Source of the DNA: an uncultured Prevotella sp.
GTDB lineage: Bacteria; Bacteroidota; Bacteroidia; Bacteroidales; Bacteroidaceae
Assembly (NCBI GenBank): GCA_900770515.1
Contig: CAAHDP010000108.1
Coordinates: 1 to 18,564 of the forward strand
Length of the DNA: 18,564 bases
Direction: 5' to 3'
The position numbers and the translations under genes were made by a program. A model generated the notes under the pieces. It had not been told where the DNA came from. It worked only from the letters and a program-made list of their open reading frames with translations, and searched no databases. Shown piece by piece: positions 7,466 to 14,482 of the stretch; position 1 is the first letter of the stretch; each line of letters starts with the position of its first letter.

Positions 7466-8740
7466 ATGAACACAGGTAAAGTAGATGTCCTACTGGGTTT
7501 GCAGTGGGGCGATGAAGGTAAAGGTAAGGTGGTTGACGTGTTGACCCCTAAGTATGATGTCATTGCTCGTTTCCAGGGTGGTCCTAACGCAGGTCATACC
7601 CTCGAGTTCGAAGGCGAGAAGTATGTGCTCCGCTCTATCCCTTCTGGTATTTTCCAGGGTGGTAAGGTGAACATCATTGGTAATGGCGTAGTCTTGGCTC
7701 CAGACCTCTTCATGGGCGAAGCTAAGGATTTGGAGAAGAGCGGTCACGACCTCAAGAGTCGTCTCTTCATCTCTAAGAAGGCTCATCTCATCATGCCTAC
7801 TCATCGTGTGCTCGATGCTGCTATCGAGGCTTCTAAGGGTAAGAACAAGGTGGGTACTACCGGTAAGGGTATCGGTCCTACTTATACCGATAAGGTGAGC
7901 CGTACCGGTCTCCGCGTTGGCGATATCCTCGACAATTTCGAGGAGAAGTATGCTGCCCACAAGGCTGCTCATCTTAAGACCATCGCTAGTCTCGGTTATA
8001 CCGACTTCGATATCACAGAGGTTGAGAAGACCTGGATGGAGGGTGTCGAATACTTGAAGCAGTTCAAGTTCATCGATAGTGAGGTGGAAATCAACAAGGT
8101 GCTCCGTTCCGGCAAGGATATTCTCTGCGAGGGTGCTCAGGGTACCATGCTCGATGTTGACTTTGGTTCTTATCCTTTCGTTACTTCTTCCAATACCATC
8201 TGTGCGGGTGCCTGCGTCGGTCTGGGTGTCGGTCCTAACCGCATCGGTAATGTTTATGGTATCATGAAGGCTTACTGTACCCGTGTTGGTGCAGGTCCAT
8301 TCCCTACAGAGCTCTTCGACGAAACAGGTGCCAAGATCCGTGAACTCGGTCATGAGTATGGTGCTGTTACCGGACGTGAGCGTCGTTGCGGCTGGTGCGA
8401 CCTCGTACAGCTCAAGTATTCTGTCATGGTGAACGGCGTTACTGAGCTCATCATGATGAAGAGCGACGTGCTCGATGGCTTCGATACCATCAAGGCCTGC
8501 GTGGCATATAAGTTGAAGGATGGTTCTGTTACCACTGATTTCCCTTACGAAATTGATGATGTAGAGCCTGTATACAAGGAGTTCAAGGGCTGGAAGACAG
8601 ATATGACCCAGTTCACTTCTGAGGATCAGTTCCCACAGGAGTTCAAGGATTACATCGCATTCATCGAGGAGTTCCTCGAGACCAAGATCGGTATCATCTC
8701 TATTGGTCCAGACCGTGCTCAGACTATCGTACGTAAATAA
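7466..8740 (+). CDS. purA: Adenylosuccinate synthetase
   Basis: Catalyses GTP-dependent joining of IMP and aspartate, the first step from IMP to AMP. The 424 residues match the usual length. Diagnostic sequences are LLGLQWGDEGKGKVVD (P-loop with catalytic Asp), GGPNAGHT (catalytic His), GTTGKGIGPTYTDK (IMP loop), LCEGAQGTMLDVDFGSYPFVTSSN, and TGRERRCGWCD (aspartate-binding region). Codon use is visibly restricted compared with its neighbours, as expected for high expression. It follows the Fur-family gene by 17 nt, and no promoter is visible between them. Confidence 0.97.
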   Translation: MNTGKVDVLLGLQWGDEGKGKVVDVLTPKYDVIARFQGGPNAGHTLEFEGEKYVLRSIPSGIFQGGKVNIIGNGVVLAPDLFMGEAKDLEKSGHDLKSRLFISKKAHLIMPTHRVLDAAIEASKGKNKVGTTGKGIGPTYTDKVSRTGLRVGDILDNFEEKYAAHKAAHLKTIASLGYTDFDITEVEKTWMEGVEYLKQFKFIDSEVEINKVLRSGKDILCEGAQGTMLDVDFGSYPFVTSSNTICAGACVGLGVGPNRIGNVYGIMKAYCTRVGAGPFPTELFDETGAKIRELGHEYGAVTGRERRCGWCDLVQLKYSVMVNGVTELIMMKSDVLDGFDTIKACVAYKLKDGSVTTDFPYEIDDVEPVYKEFKGWKTDMTQFTSEDQFPQEFKDYIAFIEEFLETKIGIISIGPDRAQTIVRK

Positions 8741-8762
8741 TCAAGAATTAAGAATAAAAAAG

Positions 8763-8809
8763 AATTAAGAATGGATTCATGTTTCAGGCCATGCATTTCA
8801 TTCTTAATT
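8763..8809. repeat. Inverted repeat between purA and hisS
   Basis: AATTAAGAATG (8763-8773) and its exact complement CATTCTTAATT (8799-8809) flank a 25-nt loop that contains CATG twice. An extra AATTAAGAAT copy precedes it at 8744. The A/T-rich stem could weakly terminate purA transcription or be an intergenic repeat. No TAnnTTTG box lies before hisS, so hisS may rely on read-through. Confidence 0.6.
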
Positions 8810-8838
8810 ATTAATTATACATTATTAATTAATACAAC

Positions 8839-10203
8839 ATGGCTCAGAAACCAAGTATACCAAAGGGCACGAGAGATTTTGGTCCTGTAGAGATGGCGAA
8901 GCGCAATTACATCTTCAATACCATCAAGGACGTATATGCCCTTTACGGATTCCAGCAGATTGAGACTCCTGCCATGGAGACCCTTCAGACATTGATGGGA
9001 AAATATGGCGAGGAGGGCGACAAGCTGCTCTTTAAGATTTTGAATTCAGGAGACTATATGAACAAGGTGAGCGATGAGGACATTCATTCGCTCGGATCGC
9101 TCAAGTTGGCTGCCAAGCTCTGCGAAAAGGGACTTCGCTACGACTTGACCGTACCTTTTGCCCGTTACGTTGTCCAGCATCGTGAAGAACTCCAGATGCC
9201 TTTCAAGCGCTATCAGATTCAGCCAGTATGGCGTGCTGACCGCCCTCAGAAGGGTCGTTACCGTGAGTTCTATCAGTGTGATGCCGATGTCGTTGGCTCT
9301 GATTCTCTTCTCAACGAGGTAGAGCTGATGCAGATTGTGGATACCGTCTTCACCAAGTTTGGTGTGCGCGTATGCATCAAGATCAATAACCGCAAGATTC
9401 TGACTGGTATCGCTGAGGTTATCGGTGAGGCTGAGAAGATTGTAGACATCACCGTGGCTATCGACAAGCTCGACAAGATTGGTCTCGACAATGTTAACGA
9501 GGAACTTCGTCAGGATGGTATCTCTGAAGAAGCTATCGAGAAGTTGCAGCCAATCATCTCTCTGTCAGGCACAAACGATGAGAAGCTTGAAGTGATTTCT
9601 AAGGTTCTCGAAGGCTCGGAGGTGGGCTTGAAGGGAGTAGAGGAAACCAAGTTTATCCTCGATACCTTGAAGGCTGTAGGCTTGCAGAACGAGATAGAGC
9701 TCGACCTTACCCTGGCTCGTGGCTTGAACTATTATACCGGCGCCATCTTCGAGGTGAAGGCGCTCGATACTCCTATGGGCAGTATCACCGGAGGTGGCCG
9801 TTACGACAACCTTACCGGCATCTTCGGTCTTCCTGGCTTGAGTGGTGTAGGTATCAGTTTTGGTGCCGACCGCATCTACGATGTGCTGAATGCGCTCGAT
9901 CTCTATCCTAAGGAGGCTGTGAATACCACCCAGGTGCTCTTCATCAATTTCGGTGAGAAGGAGACTGCCTACTGCCTGCCTGTCGTCAGTGCAGCCCGTG
10001 CAGCCGGCATCCGTACAGAGATTTTCCCTGATAAGGCGAAGATGAAGAAGCAGATGAGCTATGCCAATGCCAAGAACATTCCGTTTGTGGTGCTTGCAGG
10101 CGAAAACGAGATGGCTCAGGGCAAGGTTACATTGAAGAATATGGAAAGCGGTGAACAGACCTTGGTTTCTACCGAGGATCTGATTGCTGCTGTAAAGAAA
10201 TAA
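8839..10203 (+). CDS. hisS: Histidyl-tRNA synthetase
   Basis: Attaches histidine to tRNA-His in the cytosol. The 454 residues follow the class II plan: motif 1 region around [17 protein letters not shown], motif 2 [32 protein letters not shown] (residues ~113-145), the histidine-specific box [16 protein letters not shown] near 285, GGGRYDNL and motif 3 [11 protein letters not shown]. The C-terminal anticodon-binding domain (from about 365, [28 protein letters not shown]) is complete. The start codon is the first Met of [16 protein letters not shown], where the family begins. A strong intrinsic terminator follows. Confidence 0.97.
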   Translation: MAQKPSIPKGTRDFGPVEMAKRNYIFNTIKDVYALYGFQQIETPAMETLQTLMGKYGEEGDKLLFKILNSGDYMNKVSDEDIHSLGSLKLAAKLCEKGLRYDLTVPFARYVVQHREELQMPFKRYQIQPVWRADRPQKGRYREFYQCDADVVGSDSLLNEVELMQIVDTVFTKFGVRVCIKINNRKILTGIAEVIGEAEKIVDITVAIDKLDKIGLDNVNEELRQDGISEEAIEKLQPIISLSGTNDEKLEVISKVLEGSEVGLKGVEETKFILDTLKAVGLQNEIELDLTLARGLNYYTGAIFEVKALDTPMGSITGGGRYDNLTGIFGLPGLSGVGISFGADRIYDVLNALDLYPKEAVNTTQVLFINFGEKETAYCLPVVSAARAAGIRTEIFPDKAKMKKQMSYANAKNIPFVVLAGENEMAQGKVTLKNMESGEQTLVSTEDLIAAVKK

Positions 10204-10221
10204 GTTTTTAAAAGTTTAGTT

Positions 10222-10276
10222 CTCGTCCTCTCATGCTTGTGTATGTGAATATATGGTATGGCAGGGCGAGTTTTTT
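10222..10276 (+). terminator. Intrinsic terminator after hisS
   Basis: CTCGTCCT (10222-10229) pairs with AGGGCGAG (10263-10270) with one G-U pair, and six U follow directly. The 33-nt loop can form weaker internal pairs. Confidence 0.7.
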
Positions 10277-10310
10277 ATTCTGTAATGACAAATTCTTAAA
10301 CTACAAAACA

Positions 10311-11303
10311 ATGAAGAAAATAAAGGCAATTTTATGCGTCTTCCTGTTGGCTTTCCTGATGACATCCAGCACGAAGACCACCACCATCTTTGTGATAGGT
10401 GATTCTACCGCAGCTGAAAAAAGCAATTACAAGACTAGTCCTGAGCGAGGCTGGGGTATGGTTCTGCAGGGTTGTTTTGATGACAAGATCATCGTAGACA
10501 ATCATGCCGTCAACGGTCGCTCATCCCTGAGCTTCCTCAACGAGGGCCGCTGGCAGAAGGTATTGGACAAGATCAAGCCGGGCGATTATGTCTTCATCCA
10601 GTTCGGACATAACGACGAAAAGCCGAAGCCGGACCGTCATACCGTTCCGGGTTCCACCTTTGATGCCAATCTCGCCAAGTACGTGAACGAGACCCGTGCC
10701 AAGGGGGGTATTCCGGTACTTTTCAATGCCGTAGTGCGCCGTTGCTATTATTCCGGAGAATTGAAGAATGATGATGATGAGAAGCTGCGCAACAAGAAGT
10801 ATGACGGCAAGGAGCTCATCAACAGCGATACCCTGATAGATACTCATGGAGCCTATGTCGTAGCACCTCGTCATGTGGCAAAGGCATTGAACGTTCCTTT
10901 CGTTGATGCCACCAAGGTTACCCACGACATCGAGACCAGCATGGGCATCGAGGGCAGCCGCAAGCTTCACATGTGGTTCCTGCCAGGCGAGAACCCACAG
11001 GTTCCCGCTGGCAAGAAAGACAACACCCATTACAACATCTATGGAGCTCGCATCGTAGCCAACGCTTTGGCTGATGAGATAGGCAGGCAGGTTCCGGCAT
11101 TGAAGAAACACGTCCGCCATTTCGACCATGTGGTATCCCAGGAGGGTAGAGGTGATTTCTTCACGCTGCAGGAGGCTGTTGATGCCATTCCGGCAGGCAA
11201 GAAGACTACCGTCCTCATCCTGGGTGGCGAGTGGAAGAAGCCAGCCCGCATGGATGGCAAGAAGATCAGGTTCGTGAAGTATTTCGGCGCAACCATCAGA
11301 TAA
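10311..11303 (+). CDS. Secreted GDSL/SGNH acetylesterase (CE12-like) with a stub of a pectin methylesterase-like domain
   Basis: A 330-residue exported protein. Residues 1-~22 are a signal peptide (MKKIKAILCVFLLAFLMTSS) without a lipobox. Residues 25-262 match rhamnogalacturonan acetylesterases: block I VIGDSTAAEK (Ser32 nucleophile), block II NGRSSLSF (Gly69), block III FGHNDEKP (Asn101), block V DNTHYN (Asp237/His240). These remove acetyl groups from pectin backbones. Residues ~273-310 (VVSQEGRGDFFTLQEAVDAIP, then VLILGGEWKKP) look like the first coils of a CE8 pectin methylesterase; the catalytic part is absent and the frame stops at 330. I chose 10311 because it gives the signal peptide; 10233 would add residues overlapping the hisS terminator. 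The last 8 bp overlap the convergent amidase gene. Confidence 0.85.
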   Translation: MKKIKAILCVFLLAFLMTSSTKTTTIFVIGDSTAAEKSNYKTSPERGWGMVLQGCFDDKIIVDNHAVNGRSSLSFLNEGRWQKVLDKIKPGDYVFIQFGHNDEKPKPDRHTVPGSTFDANLAKYVNETRAKGGIPVLFNAVVRRCYYSGELKNDDDEKLRNKKYDGKELINSDTLIDTHGAYVVAPRHVAKALNVPFVDATKVTHDIETSMGIEGSRKLHMWFLPGENPQVPAGKKDNTHYNIYGARIVANALADEIGRQVPALKKHVRHFDHVVSQEGRGDFFTLQEAVDAIPAGKKTTVLILGGEWKKPARMDGKKIRFVKYFGATIR

Positions 11304-11727
11304 TGGATTCCTGCGCCAGCCATGCCTTGACGTCGAAGCAAGGACATTCCTTTCTGACGTAAGGCAGATCGCGATGCCCCAGAATCCTGGCATCAGGATA
11401 GCTGAGAATCAGACTCTTGAGGAGCGTCTTCAGCGAGTCTTTCTGTGCCGGGGTTCGGGTATCGGCAGGGTGCCCGTTCTCGTCCAGTCCGCCCTCATAG
11501 CAAACCCCGATGGAATGGGCATTGTAGTGGCGGGCATGGGCACCAATCTTGTTCTCCGGACGGCAGGGATAGATAACCCCGTCCTTGGTGATGTAGAAGT
11601 GATAACCTATTCCTGAAAAACCGCGAGCCCGGTGGCTTGCTTCCAGATCTTCTACCGTGAAGTTCCGGTTAACACGTGTGGCACTGCAATGTACCACAAT
11701 CAATGAGATTTTTCTACTGTTCTGCAT
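11296..11727 (-). CDS. N-acetylmuramoyl-L-alanine amidase (Amidase_2 / T7 lysozyme type)
   Basis: A 143-residue zinc amidase that would cut the bond between muramic acid and the stem peptide of peptidoglycan. Zinc ligands in the family's positions are His13 (VVHCSAT), His118 (GHRDL) and Cys130 (CPCFD); GYHFYITKDG (41-50) carries the tyrosine region next to the active site. There is no signal peptide and no wall-binding domain, so it needs another way to reach the wall, as phage endolysins do with a holin. I start at the ATG at 11727; a GTG at 11733 in frame is possible. It is the last gene of the minus-strand accessory block, downstream of the 30-residue membrane peptide, and its leader contains two CACTAAAAA copies. 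Its stop overlaps the convergent esterase gene. Confidence 0.9.
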   Translation of the reverse strand: MQNSRKISLIVVHCSATRVNRNFTVEDLEASHRARGFSGIGYHFYITKDGVIYPCRPENKIGAHARHYNAHSIGVCYEGGLDENGHPADTRTPAQKDSLKTLLKSLILSYPDARILGHRDLPYVRKECPCFDVKAWLAQESII

Positions 11728-11737
11728 AATCACAGAG

Positions 11738-11785
11738 TTTTTTAGTGGTTAATTTAGTTTTCCTTTTTTAGTGGTTAATTTAGTT
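11738..11785 (-). repeat. Tandem 26-bp leader repeat before the amidase gene
   Basis: The motif TTTTTTAGTGGTTAATTTAG (plus strand) occurs at 11738 and again at 11764, a period of 26 bp, between the stop of the small membrane peptide and the amidase start. On the minus strand each reads CTAAATTAACCACTAAAAAA. The same core recurs before three other genes of the block. Confidence 0.8.
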
Positions 11786-11878
11786 CTAATTGCAGCTGGC
11801 TACAAAGAAAGAGCTTACGATGGCAGTAAGAACAGTGATGATGAAGTTGATGACAGTTTTCCAATTAATCTTTTTCAT
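11786..11878 (-). CDS. 30-residue membrane peptide (Bacteroidales 'smalll protein' type)
   Basis: MKKINWKTVINFI is followed by ~18 hydrophobic or small residues and ends VASCN. One short transmembrane helix with a positively charged N-terminus is expected. It resembles the tiny conserved peptides annotated between HU-like and amidase genes in Bacteroidales. I set the start at the ATG 11878, directly after the minus-strand leader CCACTAAAAAAA; a longer frame upstream (to 12016) is not supported, because its sequence looks non-coding. The role is unknown. Placed next to an endolysin-like amidase without signal peptide, a holin-like function is a possible inference, although 30 residues is very short for a holin. 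Confidence 0.75.
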   Translation of the reverse strand: MKKINWKTVINFIITVLTAIVSSFFVASCN

Positions 11879-12097
11879 TTTTTTTAGTGGTTTAAAAGGG
11901 TTGATAACCCAAGCGAAGGAAATGCCCAAGCACCCGTACATGGTGATGAAAATGTCTGGACTTGTCAGGACAGAATTATGTCCCCTCTGTTTACCATCGG
12001 AATGCTCCTGCCGCATCCCTTCGCCGGATTATCTAACCGTGGTTTGACGTATGAATATTATTTAGCGCGATTCTCTTCTTTTAGTTCTCTTCTTTCT
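11879..12097. other. Intergenic region between HU-like and membrane-peptide genes
   Basis: 219 bases without a credible gene. It contains the leader motif (11879-11893), short hairpins (GGGTTGATAACCC at 11898-11910 and GGACAGAATTATGTCC near 11968-11983) and, close to the HU stop, two AAGAGAA boxes on the minus strand. No TAnnTTTG promoter was found. Confidence 0.5.
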
Positions 12098-12652
12098 CTA
12101 GAGGCCCATCTGACCGGAATCAGTGTCCGAGCCTGATCCTTGATTTCCGGTATCTGAACCTGCCCCTTGATTTCCGGTATCCGAACCCGTATCTGATCCG
12201 GTGCCTGAACCCGTATCTGATCCCGTATCAGAAGTCTTGCCCTTCTTCTTGGTAAGCTCCTTCACATTCTTGAGCGTAGCCTCCAGGTCAAGCTGGTTGT
12301 TGGAGAACTTACCCGTGGCGCGGGCACGGAGTCTCACTCCGTCAATGTGGTTAGCCACGCTGAATTCCTCCTCGCTGTCGGCTCCCTTCTTTGGTCGGAT
12401 ACCGATGCTGAAAATTGCGAGGTTCTCAATCTTGACCGCTACGTTCTGCATGACCAGCTCTCTTACGCAGACCACCATGTCGGTGAGGATACCTCTGATG
12501 GTGCCAGCCGAGAAAGGGGTGTTGTGAGAAGCCATGTGCTCTGCCAGTTCGGCGATGCCGATGGTGTGGGTCACAACAGGTCTAGCATAAAACTTGCCGA
12601 ACGCCTTCTTGATGAGGCTGTTGGTACACTTAACTAATTTGAACAACAACAT
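12098..12652 (-). CDS. HU-family-like DNA-binding protein with Ser-Asp-Thr-Gly repeat tail
   Basis: A 184-residue protein. Residues 1-~135 fit the Bacteroidales HU/IHF-like family: a helical start, TIGIAELAEHMASHNTPFSAGTIRGILTDMV typical of the HU helix pair (about 31-60), then VMQNVAVKIENLAIFSIGI and a basic strand region VRLRARATGKF that would form the DNA-binding arms. After a lysine cluster (TKKKGKT, 134-140) comes a low-complexity tail of SDTG/GNQG repeats (141-181), acidic and probably disordered. It likely bends or coats DNA in the cytosol. It has its own TATCTTTG promoter (12720-12727), a leader hairpin or operator (12696-12715), and a CACTAAAAA motif 8 nt before the ATG. The membrane peptide and amidase genes lie downstream on the same strand. 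Confidence 0.82.
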   Translation of the reverse strand: MLLFKLVKCTNSLIKKAFGKFYARPVVTHTIGIAELAEHMASHNTPFSAGTIRGILTDMVVCVRELVMQNVAVKIENLAIFSIGIRPKKGADSEEEFSVANHIDGVRLRARATGKFSNNQLDLEATLKNVKELTKKKGKTSDTGSDTGSGTGSDTGSDTGNQGAGSDTGNQGSGSDTDSGQMGL

Positions 12653-12695
12653 AACAAAATTTTTTAGTGATTATTAATTTAGTGAATTAACTCCA

Positions 12696-12715
12696 GTCAA
12701 TCTCTCTTGATTGAC
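12696..12715. promoter_or_regulatory. Perfect inverted repeat at the HU-gene transcription start
   Basis: GTCAATC (12696-12702) and GATTGAC (12709-12715) are exact complements around 6 nt. The expected transcription start (about 12713) lies inside, so it could be an operator or a 5' mRNA hairpin. Confidence 0.5.
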
Positions 12716-12719
12716 AATG

Positions 12720-12727
12720 CAAAGATA
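12720..12727 (-). promoter_or_regulatory. -7 box of the HU-like gene
   Basis: Minus-strand TATCTTTG, about 68 bp before the start codon. No TTTG is found 20 nt upstream, so the promoter may need an activator or be weak. Confidence 0.55.
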
Positions 12728-12827
12728 CAACATTTGCGCGGTGCTATTTAGGGTTAACGAGAAATACAAGAATAATGAGAAATAAAGTTGAAAAAAAGGG
12801 GAAAAAATTAAAAAAAGCGCAGAAAAA

Positions 12828-12864
12828 GGGTCTATATGCCACGATAATCGGGTGGCGTATAGAC
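12828..12864. repeat. Terminator-like hairpin repeat, copy A1
   Basis: GGGTCTATATGCCAC pairs with GTGGCGTATAGAC around a short loop; five A precede it, giving a U run on the minus strand. The last arm reads GACGG instead of GACCC. A second hairpin (A2) follows after a 30-nt spacer. Confidence 0.75.
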
Positions 12865-12894
12865 GGCACCCGCAACCAGGTGAGCGCCTTCGCT

Positions 12895-12937
12895 GTCTAT
12901 ATGTCACGATGAACGGGTGGCGTATAGACCCTTTTTT
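12895..12937. terminator. Terminator hairpin repeat, copy A2
   Basis: GTCTATATGTCAC (12895-12907) pairs with GGTGGCGTATAGAC (12916-12929), then CC and six U on the plus strand. Arms of A1 and A2 can also pair with each other, giving one larger nested hairpin. Confidence 0.65.
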
Positions 12938-12969
12938 GTTGTATCAGGGATACCGATGGATGGCGCCAC

Positions 12970-13167
12970 ACGCCCTGAAAGGGCAGAAGCTCCTAGCCCA
13001 GGGCAGCGCCCTGGGTATATGTAGCAATCAGCAAGGCGCCCTGTAGGGGCAAAAGCTTTATTAATCATCTGGTTTTAAAGCTTTTGCCCTTACAGGGCGA
13101 CGAGTTTGGGGACCATCAAAACCCAGGGCGATGCCCTGGGCTAGGAGCTTCTGCCCCTTCAGGGCGT
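12970..13167. repeat. 198-bp near-perfect palindrome, GC-rich
   Basis: Outer arms 12970-13016 and 13121-13167 (47 bp each) are complementary with about two mismatches. Inner arms 13035-13059 and 13077-13101 (25 bp) are complementary with two mismatches, around a 17-nt centre. Each outer arm also folds alone (GCCCTGAAAGGGC, CCCAGGGC/GCCCTGGG). I see no gene in the 12938-13247 stretch. Partial copies lie at 14409-14457, 17868-17882 and 18448-18457. Confidence 0.9.
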
Positions 13168-13205
13168 GTGGGGCAAACAGGGCAAAAGTTCAGATTTGTT
13201 CTTTG

Positions 13206-13234
13206 TCCCACAGATTTCACAGATTTACACAGAT
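13206..13234 (+). repeat. CACAGATTT short tandem repeat
   Basis: CCCACAGATTTCACAGATTTACACAGAT consists of three CACAGAT units about 9-11 bp apart. The same start, CCCACAGATT, is the core of the array at 18269-18400, whose last unit also continues TTCACAGA. Confidence 0.7.
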
Positions 13235-13247
13235 ACAATGAAAAAAA

Positions 13248-13291
13248 GGGTCTATATGCCACGATGGTCGGGTGGCGTGTAGACCCTTTTT
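13248..13291. terminator. Bidirectional terminator hairpin repeat, copy B
   Basis: GGGTCTATATGCCAC (13248-13262) pairs with GGTGGCGTGTAGACCC (13271-13286), with A7 before and T5 after. It lies 55 bp after the Rpn stop codon and would end that minus-strand transcript. Confidence 0.75.
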
Positions 13292-13346
13292 GTTGTATCA
13301 GGGATGCCGAAGAATAGCACCATGCGGTCTGATAGGCACTGCATGT

Positions 13347-14249
13347 CTAGAGTTTCAACTGCTTGATTTCCTCTGCCGTCAGCCCCGTCATATCCATGAC
13401 CATTGCTTCATCCATACCTTGTGCCAGCATCTTTCTGGCAATCTCAAGGCTTCGCAGGTTCATACCTTTCTCTATACCTTTCTCTATACCTTTCTCTATA
13501 CCTTTCTCTATGCCTTTCTCCATTCCTTTCTCCATTCCTTTCTGATATCTGTCATCCAGAAGGGTTCTTTCAACACTTACCGAATCCCAGAATTTGTCAT
13601 AGGCACGGAGTTCGGCATCAGTAAAGCCAGAAACTTCAAGATCTTCTACGGCTTTCCCTATCTCCGGGTCATTGAGCAGGTCGGAAGGTATCTCCTTCGT
13701 GTTGGAATTGATTTCCGTGAGGAAACGGAGCCACAATACCATCATGCGCTTGTCAGCGATGGAATGTGGAGTGAACTTGGGAAGTTCAATGAAGGTGAAA
13801 TGCAAGCCTTTAATCACCTTATTGCTGTCCTTATCGTGCACGATGCGGTAGTTGTGGATGAAATCCGGAGTATCATGTGCAAAGATATCATTCACAAGAT
13901 TTAGGGAATACACTGGTTGCAGTTCGCTGTATTTTCCTCCCTTTTTAGCCTGACTCACATAGAGCTTGGATGCATTGAACAATACTCGCTGCTGGAAGGC
14001 ATCAGACCATTCCATCTGCATTTCCACGCAGAACTTTCTGCCTCTGACGTCGGTGCAGAGTACATCAACAATGGTATTCTTGCCCCCTTCGAGCTGGGGC
14101 ACAAGTTCTGTTGGCAGATACTTGATTTCTTGTATCTGCTCTTCTTCGCTGAGTGGCAGGAGGGCGTTCAGAAGGCTGATCAGTCTTTTAGGATGATTGC
14201 CGAATATCTTCTTGAACGTGAGGTCTGCCTTAGGATCTAAGTACTTCAT
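13347..14249 (-). CDS. Rpn-type PD-(D/E)XK nuclease family transposase
   Basis: About 300 residues. It starts MKYLDPKADLTFKKIFGNHPKRLISLLNALLP, the hallmark of the Bacteroidetes PD-(D/E)XK family transposases (PF12784-like, relatives of RpnA recombination-promoting nucleases). Active-site candidates are the Asp of TIVDVLCTD (near 63) and the Glu of FCVEMQM (near 77), in a D-x(n)-E-x-Q pattern. The C-terminal third has an EKGI/EKGM tandem repeat and ends with LARKMLAQGM-like helix and a short ETA-x-x-V-x-x-x-TGL-like helix common in the family. These proteins nick or cut DNA and have been linked to recombination. I start at ATG 14249 by homology; ATG 14255 is equally possible. The gene has its own promoter and stands between terminator repeats B and C, so it may be an insertion in the block. 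Confidence 0.88.
   Translation of the reverse strand: MKYLDPKADLTFKKIFGNHPKRLISLLNALLPLSEEEQIQEIKYLPTELVPQLEGGKNTIVDVLCTDVRGRKFCVEMQMEWSDAFQQRVLFNASKLYVSQAKKGGKYSELQPVYSLNLVNDIFAHDTPDFIHNYRIVHDKDSNKVIKGLHFTFIELPKFTPHSIADKRMMVLWLRFLTEINSNTKEIPSDLLNDPEIGKAVEDLEVSGFTDAELRAYDKFWDSVSVERTLLDDRYQKGMEKGMEKGIEKGIEKGIEKGIEKGMNLRSLEIARKMLAQGMDEAMVMDMTGLTAEEIKQLKL
13462..13545 (-). repeat. 12-bp tandem repeat in the Rpn gene
   Basis: Seven units of 12 bp (plus-strand ATACCTTTCTCT and variants) encode the EKGI/EKGM peptide repeat. Four central units are identical; such repeats are typical of this gene family and prone to copy-number change. Confidence 0.85.
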
Positions 14250-14275
14250 AACCATCTGTTTTAAAATCTACAGCG

Positions 14276-14306
14276 CAAAGTTACGACTTTATTTTCATAT
14301 CTGCAA
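14276..14306 (-). promoter_or_regulatory. Promoter of the Rpn-type gene
   Basis: On the minus strand TTG (14304-14306) and TAACTTTG (14276-14283) are 20 nt apart. Transcription would start near 14269, leaving a ~20-nt leader. Confidence 0.6.
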
Positions 14307-14334
14307 GAGATTTCGGGGAAAAGTTACAGAAAAA

Positions 14335-14379
14335 GGGTCTATATGCCACGATGAACGGGTGGCGTATAGACCCTTTTTT
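14335..14379. terminator. Bidirectional terminator hairpin repeat, copy C
   Basis: GGGTCTATATGCCAC (14335-14349) pairs with GGGTGGCGTATAGACCC (14357-14373) with A and T runs outside. It would end the VapE-DUF4248 transcript on the minus strand before the Rpn promoter. Confidence 0.75.
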
Positions 14380-14408
14380 GTATCAGGGATATTGAAGGAT
14401 GGCGTCAT

Positions 14409-14457
14409 ACGCCCTGAAAGGGCAGAAGCTCCTAGCCCAGGGCGTGTGGGGCAAACC
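14409..14457. repeat. Shortened copy of the 198-bp palindrome
   Basis: The first 35 bases match the left arm of the palindrome from 12970; after AGGGC the sequence continues GTGTGGGGCAAAC, exactly what follows the right arm at 13166. The central ~160 bp are missing, with the junction at an AGGGC found at both ends in the long copy (13000-13004 and 13161-13165). Confidence 0.85.
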
Positions 14458-14482
14458 TAGCTTCAGGGCCGCATGGCGGATT

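Noticed and set aside
7490..8353. Minus-strand reading frame opposite purA
   Set aside because: Antisense shadow of purA, whose restricted codon use leaves long open frames on the other strand.
10521..11393. Minus-strand reading frame across the esterase gene
   Set aside because: Antisense to a clear GDSL protein and running through the amidase end; no family resemblance.
11786..12016. 76-residue version of the membrane peptide
   Set aside because: The extra N-terminal part has no conserved sequence, and the leader motif CCACTAAAAA directly precedes the inner ATG at 11878.
12852..13317. Small plus-strand frames in the palindrome region
   Set aside because: They translate the hairpin and palindrome repeats and have no independent coding signs.
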